Origin: Thermoproteota archaeon
GTDB lineage: Archaea > Thermoproteota > Bathyarchaeia > Bathyarchaeales > Bathycorpusculaceae
Direction of reading: 5' to 3'
DNA length: 6,255 nucleotides
Assembly: GCA_012511995.1 (NCBI GenBank)
Contig: JAAZFA010000143.1
Location: 1 to 6,255, forward strand
The translations under genes and the position numbers were made by a program. The notes under the pieces were generated by a model that saw only the letters and a program-made list of their open reading frames with translations, was not told the origin of the DNA and did not search any database. Position 1 is the first letter of the stretch, and each line of letters starts with the position of its first letter. Below, one piece after another: positions 1-4,955 of the stretch.

Positions 1-591
1 CTAATTGACCTTGTCGGCTTAAAGGGCCGAGAGAATGACCGTATAGGCAAATACAGCAAAGGCATGCAACAACGCATAGGCATCGCTCAAGCCCTTTTGA
101 ATAACCCTGACCTTGTAATTTTAGATGAACCAAGCGTCGGATTAGACCCAGTTGGAATGGTTGAAGTCCGAGAACTAGTCAAGATCATATCCAAAGAAGG
201 CATGACTGTCCTTATTTCCTCACATTTACTCTTCGAAGTGGAACAAATCTGCAGCCACGTAACCATCATCAACAAAGGAAAATCCCTATTTTCCGATAAA
301 CTAGAAAACGTATCAAAAGTCATTTCAGGTCCAGCCTCGATGCAGATTGAAGTCCTAAACATAAACGATGACCTAATTCGAGCCCTAAAGAGATTAACAT
401 ACGTAGAGGATGTCACCCAAGCAGACAACACGCTAAACATTACGTTAACAACCCGTGACGATGTCAGCGCCCAAATCTCCAAGACGATCACTATGTCAGG
501 CGGAACCATAGTGAGGATGAACCAGAAAGGAAACCGCCTAGAAGACATGTTCATTCAATTAGTCAACAACCTCCAAGGAGGCAAAAACTAA
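1..591 (+). CDS. ABC transporter ATP-binding protein, ABC-2 exporter type (5' end missing)
   Basis: This is the C-terminal 196 residues of a nucleotide-binding subunit that hydrolyses ATP on the cytoplasmic face to drive an ABC-2 type exporter. The frame is open from the first base, so the gene starts outside the window; the Walker A and Q-loop are not visible, and roughly 100 residues are probably missing compared with usual ~300-residue members. Visible motifs, in fragment numbering: a signature YSKGMQQR (18-25, the variant common in ABC-2 drug/antibiotic-type ATPases), Walker B LVILDE (38-43, catalytic Glu43), D-loop SVGLDP, and the switch His75 in ISSH. Residues from about 105 to 196 form the family's variable accessory domain. 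It overlaps the permease start by one base, so the two are surely one transcript and one complex. The exported substrate cannot be read from the sequence. The ATG at 64 lies inside the signature motif and is not a start. Confidence 0.95.
   Translation, partial: LIDLVGLKGRENDRIGKYSKGMQQRIGIAQALLNNPDLVILDEPSVGLDPVGMVEVRELVKIISKEGMTVLISSHLLFEVEQICSHVTIINKGKSLFSDKLENVSKVISGPASMQIEVLNINDDLIRALKRLTYVEDVTQADNTLNITLTTRDDVSAQISKTITMSGGTIVRMNQKGNRLEDMFIQLVNNLQGGKN
577..581 (+). promoter_or_regulatory. Ribosome binding site for the ABC permease
   Basis: GGAGG lies inside the last codons of the ATPase gene, nine bases before the permease ATG at 591. It fixes the permease start and supports translational coupling through the TAATG overlap. 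Confidence 0.8.
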
Positions 592-1547
592 TGCAAAGAG
601 AAAAACCAAGCTGGACGAGACGGTTTTTGGCAGTTGTACGCTATGAAATGCTCCGAAACATACGCAAAAAAATGTTCATAGGCGTATTACTTTCCGCATT
701 TGCCTTTGCTACAATAAACTTCGCCCTACCCTCAATCGTCGAAACTGCCGAAAACCCCTACTTCGCCGTTTCTTTTAGCGCTGGAAGCTTGATGTTCATT
801 CTTTTCGCCGTTGTCACTTCTATGCATAGCTTTTCAGGCGAGTACGAGAAGGGCACGGCTGTTTCTTTGCTCACTAAGCCGGTGTCGCGAACGATGGTTT
901 TCTTGGGTAAACTGACCGCCATATCTATCGTCATACTGGCCGCCTATGCAGTGCTCTACACATATACCACTATTGGAGGCATGCTCGTTTATGGTCCACA
1001 AACCAACCTTCACCTTGTACCGCTGGCCTTAATCGGTGACGTAGTAGGTACGCTCATTTGGGTTTCTATCATTTTAGCCGCAGGCGCTATCTCAAAGAAT
1101 TCTATGCTGACAGTTATGATGTCTTTTGGCTTGTTTGTTGCCTTATCTCTGGGAGGAGGATTAGTCGCTGCCTTCTCAGAAGATATTGCCGCTGTAAATT
1201 ACCTGCCTGGTGGGGGCACATCTGGAACCATGGACATTGCGGTCGGGCAGAACATAACGATTCAAAACGTTACCGTTAACACTTATTCATCAGTTGCTAC
1301 GGGAACCAACAGTATCGGTATGAACATGATAAAGTATGTTATGTATCCAGAAGCTCACGTAAACTTTTATCACATAGACTACCTCAGCATGACCTCGCTT
1401 AACATGACCACTCCAGAGCGAGAACTGCTCTACAGCGAACCCCTCTTGCTAATCACACTGCGCTCTGTGGGCGTTGCGTTTGTGTACATTGTAGCCTTTC
1501 TGTTTGTAGCATGGTATGCCTTTAAGCGCTGGCAAATCACGGGCTAG
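591..1547 (+). CDS. ABC-2 family transporter permease
   Basis: This is the membrane subunit of the exporter whose ATPase precedes it. It has 318 residues and about six predicted membrane helices: 29-50, 58-80, 103-126, 142-166, 172-195 and 285-311. The basic cytoplasmic N-terminus (residues 1-28) and the segment EYEKGTAVSLLTKPVSR (84-100), with its E-x-G-T core, are characteristic of the ABC-2 membrane family, where this loop contacts the ATPase. An outside loop of about 89 residues between helices five and six carries three N-glycosylation sequons (NIT 221, NVT 226, NMT 271), as expected for an exposed archaeal surface segment. The start ATG overlaps the ATPase stop and has a good ribosome binding site. 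The size fits single-permease systems that work as homodimers. The substrate is unknown; related systems export drugs, peptides or envelope components. Confidence 0.92.
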   Translation: MQREKPSWTRRFLAVVRYEMLRNIRKKMFIGVLLSAFAFATINFALPSIVETAENPYFAVSFSAGSLMFILFAVVTSMHSFSGEYEKGTAVSLLTKPVSRTMVFLGKLTAISIVILAAYAVLYTYTTIGGMLVYGPQTNLHLVPLALIGDVVGTLIWVSIILAAGAISKNSMLTVMMSFGLFVALSLGGGLVAAFSEDIAAVNYLPGGGTSGTMDIAVGQNITIQNVTVNTYSSVATGTNSIGMNMIKYVMYPEAHVNFYHIDYLSMTSLNMTTPERELLYSEPLLLITLRSVGVAFVYIVAFLFVAWYAFKRWQITG

Positions 1548-1630
1548 CTTTTGTAGGGGTAGAAAAGAACAGCCTCTTAGCGGTCAAGTAACTACAATTA
1601 TTATTCAACGTGCCTTTTATTAACTATCCA

Positions 1631-1650
1631 GGATTATACCGGTTTATACC
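1631..1650. repeat. Imperfect tandem decamer in the intergenic region
   Basis: GGATTATACC is followed directly by GGTTTATACC, with one mismatch. The junction forms the palindrome ACCGGT. Both units contain TATA-like cores, so this could be a promoter element or protein binding site, or chance in AT-rich DNA. It lies more than 210 bases before the next start codon, which would imply a long leader if it were that gene's promoter. Confidence 0.35.
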
Positions 1651-1659
1651 AGCAGTTAG

Positions 1660-1686
1660 GCATTGTGAGCACCACAGTTGTGATGC
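1660..1686. repeat. Weak hairpin and TTGTGA direct repeat
   Basis: GCATTGTGA (1660-1668) can pair with TTGTGATGC (1678-1686) across a nine-base loop, but four of the nine pairs are G-U. The same bases form a direct repeat TTGTGA with a 15-base period. It could be a regulatory site or a transcript-end structure for the ABC operon. There is no T-tract immediately after it. Confidence 0.25.
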
Positions 1687-1813
1687 TTACCTTATTCATA
1701 AAAAATTCTGCCTGAACCTACCATGATAGACCGCTCGCTAAGCTGGTAAACATCTTACAAAGTTATTTTCTATAGTTTAGGACATGTTTGGGTAATTTTC
1801 GTTATCTCATGTG

Positions 1814-1820
1814 TTTAAAT
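1814..1820 (+). promoter_or_regulatory. Candidate TATA box of the secreted rhodanese gene
   Basis: TTTAAAT is centred so that the usual archaeal spacing of about 26 bases puts transcription start near 1844. That gives a leader of about 21 bases containing the GGAGGTGA site. Assigned by position and composition only. Confidence 0.45.
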
Positions 1821-1852
1821 CAACCGCCAGTTTAGTAAGAAATAACTTGTTA

Positions 1853-1860
1853 GGAGGTGA
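1853..1860 (+). promoter_or_regulatory. Strong Shine-Dalgarno that sets the rhodanese gene start
   Basis: GGAGGTGA is a full-length match to the archaeal anti-Shine-Dalgarno and lies four bases before ATG 1865. It decides for 1865 over the upstream in-frame GTG at 1811, which would put this site inside the coding region and a charged extension before the signal peptide. Confidence 0.9.
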
Positions 1861-1864
1861 AAAA

Positions 1865-3712
1865 ATGAACAAGAAAAAACCTGCCATGTGCATACTTCTT
1901 GTCGCCATACTGCTTTCCGCTTTTTTGCTAGTTTCGCCAGTTGTTGCTGAAGAGTCTGGTTATCAAAACATTTCAGTTCAACAGGCTAAGCAAATAATAA
2001 ATGGAGATCCAAACGTAGTGATTTTAGACGTTAGAAACCAAAGTGAATATGACCAAGGACACCTATATGGCGCTACTTTATTGGCTCTTTATCAGTTGGA
2101 AAACTGGGACTGGAATTGGACTACTAGCTCTGAAGGGCAGCCTTACGTCAACTTCCTTCAAGCACATGCCAATGACACCATAGTAGTATACTGTGGTGTT
2201 GGCGGTAGAAGCACACAAGCATGCCAGATCCTCGCCGACCATGGCATCAACGATGTGTATAATATGGAAGGCGGAATAACGGCATGGATGCAAGCTGAAT
2301 ATCCAATATACACTAAAAACCACCATGTTAGTGTCGATGTTGTTGATGAAGTATCTATAATACAAATAGAACCAATGCTCTTGTATCAGGCAAGTTGTTC
2401 CTCTTGCCAAAATCACACATGCTTAGCCGACGGTGAATCTACAATAACAAACAGCACAGTCACTGTATTAGAAGAAAGTGAAAACAGAACCTTAATTCTC
2501 ATAACAGGTGAAGTAAATGGAACAGCGATAGAATATACAATTGACACTACCTTACTGGCAAGACACAGTACTTTTAGGAACGGAGTAAACAGGACAATGA
2601 CCTTTTTGTCTATAGAAACTATCAAAGACGGAATTTCTAATCAACTATTTGGATTGAAATATAGCGTTCAACATGAGGATTATAACTTAACGCTGGTTTC
2701 GAGCCTTATCCCCTCAGACTTGGAAACCTACAATAGTACAGTAACCCTTGTTAGTTATGATCCTATTGGAGTGGTCATCAAATCGAATGAATTCATTGAA
2801 TTCAATTCTTCAGTGACTCTTTCGCAACAATACAAGATATTGAGTGATGTCGCTAAAAGATTAGGCAGAACTTATTCAAGCAGTGATGAACAATCGCTAA
2901 AGAATCTTGCAGATGGATATAAAACAATGAGAGATGAAATTAGAAGCCTATCTAACTTCGTTAAGGCTAATCTATCAGAGTATGACCGGCCTATAACCGA
3001 CAAAGCTATAACCATAATGGGAACAGGATTACAAATTTCTGATCCTGAAGCAATTAGTAATGGCGGTTTTGAGAGCGGAACATCATATTGGACAGTCGGG
3101 GGATCTGGCGACCACATGCTTTCTGCAGTGGAATATTACAGTGGCTCATATTCGTTATTGCTTGGTTATAAATACGCAAATCCTGTTGCCAACGGCAGAG
3201 ACTCTGCATATCAGTATACAAGCATACCCGCTAATGGGTATAATGTGCAGTTCTCGTTCAAATACAAGCTATTCACCGAAGATTCTGCAAATTATGACAG
3301 ACTAGAAGTTTACATTGTACCTTACGGTGGGGATCCACAGCTATTCTTTAGCATAGGCGGCTCAAGCCGCGGAGGCATGGAAACTTATGGCTGGAATTCA
3401 TGGAGCACATCTCTAGAAGACTACCGAGATCAATCCATTTACGTGTACTTTGAGGTATACAACGGAGCTGATTCTTCCTATCGAACATACGCTTACATAG
3501 ATGAAGTTTCAATAACTTATGAAGAAGTAAACGACTGTGACTTTTGGGAACTAGTCAATTGCGCCTTATCCGACCCCCAGGCTTTGGCATACTGTACTTA
3601 CTTTGCTTATGCGTGTTATGCATTTCCATCCTATGTTAATCCTGCTTGCTGGCTACTAGCCGGATGCGTGGCGGTATATGCAGTAGGTTGTTACTTGGCG
3701 TATTGTTGGTAG
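1865..3712 (+). CDS. Secreted multidomain protein: signal peptide, rhodanese domain, jelly-roll domain, Cys-rich C-terminus
   Basis: A 615-residue exported protein. Residues 1-29 are a signal peptide (MNKKK, then a hydrophobic core, then SPVVAEE). Residues ~34-148 are a rhodanese domain, which normally transfers sulfane sulfur through a cysteine persulfide: VVILDVR (51-57), GHLYGA (65-70), the active loop CGVGGRS (110-116) with catalytic Cys110, and NMEGGITAW (133-141). Next come CSSCQNHTC (178-186), a beta-rich stretch, and a charged helical, possibly coiled-coil part (~322-370). Residues ~397-553 look like a galactose-binding/CBM-type jelly roll: NGGFESG start, SGSYSLLLG, DEVSI end. The last 58 residues hold eight cysteines, many aromatics and no Lys or Arg. 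Thirteen N-glycosylation sequons all lie before residue 372. The protein acts outside the cell. Function as a whole is unknown; the tail could be a halocin C8-like peptide or a hydrophobic anchor. By eye its codons are more A/T-ending than those of the ABC genes. Confidence 0.88.
   Translation: MNKKKPAMCILLVAILLSAFLLVSPVVAEESGYQNISVQQAKQIINGDPNVVILDVRNQSEYDQGHLYGATLLALYQLENWDWNWTTSSEGQPYVNFLQAHANDTIVVYCGVGGRSTQACQILADHGINDVYNMEGGITAWMQAEYPIYTKNHHVSVDVVDEVSIIQIEPMLLYQASCSSCQNHTCLADGESTITNSTVTVLEESENRTLILITGEVNGTAIEYTIDTTLLARHSTFRNGVNRTMTFLSIETIKDGISNQLFGLKYSVQHEDYNLTLVSSLIPSDLETYNSTVTLVSYDPIGVVIKSNEFIEFNSSVTLSQQYKILSDVAKRLGRTYSSSDEQSLKNLADGYKTMRDEIRSLSNFVKANLSEYDRPITDKAITIMGTGLQISDPEAISNGGFESGTSYWTVGGSGDHMLSAVEYYSGSYSLLLGYKYANPVANGRDSAYQYTSIPANGYNVQFSFKYKLFTEDSANYDRLEVYIVPYGGDPQLFFSIGGSSRGGMETYGWNSWSTSLEDYRDQSIYVYFEVYNGADSSYRTYAYIDEVSITYEEVNDCDFWELVNCALSDPQALAYCTYFAYACYAFPSYVNPACWLLAGCVAVYAVGCYLAYCW
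1964..2308 (+). other. Rhodanese-like domain with intact active-site loop
   Basis: Residues ~34-148 of the secreted protein. The loop CGVGGRS fits the C-x2-G-x-R-S pattern of single-domain rhodaneses, so catalysis is possible. A Trp-rich insert (WDWNW, 81-85) lies between the GHLYGA motif and the active-site strand. A second cysteine, Cys120, sits ten residues after Cys110. Confidence 0.9.
3053..3523 (+). other. Jelly-roll (galactose-binding/CBM-like) domain
   Basis: Residues ~397-553. The pattern NGGFESG, then W, SGSYSLLLG, alternating hydrophobic strands (VQFSFKYKLF, RLEVYIVPY, SIYVYFEVY) and a terminal YIDEVSITY is the usual outline of secreted carbohydrate- or surface-binding jelly rolls. 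It contains no cysteine and no N-glycosylation sequon. The ligand is unknown. Confidence 0.7.
3536..3706 (+). other. Cysteine-rich hydrophobic C-terminal segment, possible bacteriocin-like peptide
   Basis: Residues 558-614 hold cysteines at 558, 566, 577, 584, 595, 601, 609 and 614, with gaps of 7, 10, 6, 10, 5, 7 and 4 residues. The tail has 14 aromatic residues, about 11 alanines, three acidic residues and no Lys or Arg after residue 540. Even spacing of Cys suggests four disulfides. Known archaeal halocin C8 is a Cys-rich acidic peptide released from the C-terminus of a larger precursor, and this segment resembles it in placement and composition; I do not claim sequence homology. Alternatively, residues ~591-615 could insert as a terminal membrane helix, although no positive residues follow to stop transfer. 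Confidence 0.5.
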
Positions 3713-3730
3713 ACACACAAGTGCATGCAA

Positions 3731-3774
3731 TGGTAAAGCTTACCAAACCCTTCTCTCTTTTCCCTTTTTGTTTT
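3731..3774 (+). terminator. Hairpin plus pyrimidine tract after the secreted protein gene
   Basis: TGGTAA (3731-3736) pairs perfectly with TTACCA (3740-3745) over a three-base loop. It is followed by a T/C-rich run ending in CTTTTTGTTTT (3748-3774). The gene stops at 3712, so this is the likely transcript end; T-rich tracts are the main archaeal termination signal. Confidence 0.65.
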
Positions 3775-3828
3775 ACTTCGTAACCGATTTCGCTTACCAT
3801 TTAATAAATCTCAGTAGACCACAACAAG

Positions 3829-4800
3829 CTAGATTAATAGAATTATTAAAGCTATAATGGCTCCGATTAAAATACCAAATAGCGCTGCTGATAAGCCTCT
3901 TTGTATTTTTCCTATTCTGAGTTCAAGTTTAGATGCATAAGTAAATAGTGAAATGGAAATAGTTGTGGTAATTCCCCATAGAATCGCCCAAAGCTCAGGA
4001 GAGAGCAATTCATAAGGCGCTTTGGTTCCGATGAAGAGGATACCAAAAAAGGCTTGAGGAATAAGGAAGAATAAAAATAGTGGTTTTGACGAAAATTCTT
4101 TCACTTGATGGTCTACAATATTCATTAACTTCTGTTCTTTAACGGGGATATACCACCCAAAAGTATTTCTGTTCTCTCCCAGTTTTATCATGTGTCCTTC
4201 AAAATCAACACTCGCCTCGTCCAAACAAAAATACTTTTTACTAAATCCCCACTTGACAGTTATGCCATCACTGTTTATCTCGATAGTGGGAAAAGCCGCC
4301 AACGTGAAAAGCACAAACACAGAAAGACCAATAAAACTCAATATCCCATACTGAAACACCCAATCATTTGCAAAGGAAAGGACACTCCCCGAGAAAAAGA
4401 GGTACCACCCAAACAATATGCCTAAAAAGGGGTATACAAGAAGTAGCCAAATTAGACTTGGGAAAATACTTACAGCGCGAGTTTTAAAGGCGGTATCCCC
4501 ATTTAACATTAAAAGCTTGCTGTTCTCTTCACCATTGAAATTTTGAAGAAACTTGACGGCTAGATTGCCTTTTTCAGAAAGGTTATACTTCCCACTTTCA
4601 TCCTTAAAGATTAAATCTCCAAGCACCTTGAGATGGTAGTTGAACTTACCTGTATTATTTACATTAATCAAGTTCATTAAATCAACGTATGAAATGCTTC
4701 CTTTGCTAGCAAGTTCAGTGATAATCCTTCGTCTTGTACGATTTTTAAGAACTGCGCTCAATGACTCAAAATCTATTCTAGACTGTCCCAAGATTACCAC
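3829..4800 (-). CDS. Membrane-tethered winged-helix protein with PH-like insert
   Basis: A 323-residue protein starting with GTG at 4800; no ATG or better start precedes it before an in-frame TAG at 4842-4840. Residues ~11-88 form a winged helix of the ArsR-like type common in archaea: VLKNRTRRRIITEL, a recognition-helix region NNTGKFNYHLKVL (48-60), and a wing ending in YNLSEKG. After a linker come about five membrane helices: 112-136, 149-171, 240-258, 268-288 and 302-322. Between helices two and three, residues ~172-235 are beta-rich (TIEINSDGITVKWGF) and resemble bacterial PH-like domains seen in small membrane proteins. Basic residues between helices four and five fit an inside loop, so the DNA-binding and PH-like parts would both be cytoplasmic. 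It probably senses something at the membrane and regulates transcription, perhaps of itself and its divergent neighbour. The signal and targets are not known. Confidence 0.85.
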   Translation of the reverse strand: MVILGQSRIDFESLSAVLKNRTRRRIITELASKGSISYVDLMNLINVNNTGKFNYHLKVLGDLIFKDESGKYNLSEKGNLAVKFLQNFNGEENSKLLMLNGDTAFKTRAVSIFPSLIWLLLVYPFLGILFGWYLFFSGSVLSFANDWVFQYGILSFIGLSVFVLFTLAAFPTIEINSDGITVKWGFSKKYFCLDEASVDFEGHMIKLGENRNTFGWYIPVKEQKLMNIVDHQVKEFSSKPLFLFFLIPQAFFGILFIGTKAPYELLSPELWAILWGITTTISISLFTYASKLELRIGKIQRGLSAALFGILIGAIIALIILLI

Positions 4801-4823
4801 ACAAGAAAGATATATGCACTTTA

Positions 4824-4829
4824 ATTTAT
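4824..4829 (-). promoter_or_regulatory. TATA box of the winged-helix gene, predicting a leaderless transcript
   Basis: On the minus strand the run TTATAAATTAAAG contains ATAAAT centred 26-27 bases before the GTG at 4800. Archaeal spacing therefore puts transcription start at the start codon itself. No Shine-Dalgarno is present before this GTG, which agrees with leaderless translation. Confidence 0.65.
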
Positions 4830-4836
4830 AATTGGT

Positions 4837-4843
4837 TGACTAA
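4837..4843 (-). promoter_or_regulatory. TTAGTCA element upstream of the winged-helix promoter
   Basis: On the minus strand TTAGTCA lies seven bases before ATAAAT. An identical element with identical spacing stands before the divergent gene (4903-4909). Candidate regulator binding site. Confidence 0.45.
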
Positions 4844-4902
4844 AACATTTATCAACGTATTTTATCCAGCAATACTTGATTGAGCTTAGCTTGATAATTT
4901 TC

Positions 4903-4909
4903 TTAGTCA
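4903..4909 (+). promoter_or_regulatory. TTAGTCA element upstream of the divergent membrane-anchored gene
   Basis: TTAGTCA lies seven bases before TTAAAT (4917-4922). With the copy at 4837-4843 it forms a perfect seven-base inverted repeat separated by 59 bases, one arm facing each promoter. Confidence 0.45.
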
Positions 4910-4916
4910 GAACAGC

Positions 4917-4922
4917 TTAAAT
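4917..4922 (+). promoter_or_regulatory. Candidate TATA box of the membrane-anchored extracellular protein gene
   Basis: TTAAAT predicts transcription start near 4946, giving a leader of only about ten bases that begins at the GGTGA site. A second AT-rich block (ATTTAA, 4932-4937) sits too close to the start codon for normal spacing. Confidence 0.45.
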
Positions 4923-4946
4923 GCTAAAGCAATTTAAGTCTATGCT

Positions 4947-4951
4947 GGTGA
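4947..4951 (+). promoter_or_regulatory. Ribosome binding site for the gene at 4956
   Basis: GGTGA lies four bases before ATG 4956, the same spacing as the strong site at 1853-1860. It supports this start. Confidence 0.65.
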
Positions 4952-4955
4952 GAAT

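Larger units (their letters stand above)
1548..1864. other. Non-coding stretch between the permease and the secreted rhodanese gene
   Basis: I see no credible gene, tRNA or structural RNA in these 317 bases; the few ATG or GTG runs are under 20 codons and lack ribosome binding sites. It must contain the end of the ABC transcript, perhaps at the T-rich CCTTTTATT near 1613-1621, and the promoter of the next gene. It also holds an imperfect tandem decamer (1631-1650), a weak GU-rich hairpin (1660-1686), and a second AT-rich TATA-like element around 1768-1778. The length and the separate promoter argue that the next gene is not simply the third gene of the ABC operon. Confidence 0.6.

Noticed and set aside
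87..554. Open frame of 155 codons on the minus strand
   Set aside because: It lies antisense to the ABC ATPase, whose signature, Walker B and switch His are unmistakable; no ribosome binding site or recognisable protein.
1811..1864. Upstream GTG start for the secreted rhodanese protein
   Set aside because: It would place GGAGGTGA inside the coding region and add a hydrophilic extension before a normal signal peptide. ATG 1865 is better.
2078..2416. Minus-strand open frame of 112 codons
   Set aside because: Antisense to the rhodanese domain with its intact active loop; no supporting features.
2789..2803. Two GAATTC palindromes nine bases apart
   Set aside because: Explained by the repeated coding sequence for NEFIEF; no sign of a regulatory site.
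3060..3305. Plus-strand 81-codon frame inside the secreted protein gene
   Set aside because: Out-of-frame shadow of the jelly-roll coding sequence, with no ribosome binding site.
3357..3370. Perfect six-base hairpin GCGGCT-CA-AGCCGC
   Set aside because: It falls in codons for a Gly/Ser/Arg loop of the jelly roll, with no T-tract; likely chance.
3722..3729. Palindrome TGCATGCA before the terminator
   Set aside because: Only eight bases, self-complementary with no loop; the adjacent TGGTAA/TTACCA hairpin explains termination better.
4192..4425. Plus-strand 77-codon frame
   Set aside because: Antisense to the winged-helix membrane protein; Lys/Arg-rich low-complexity translation typical of a shadow frame.
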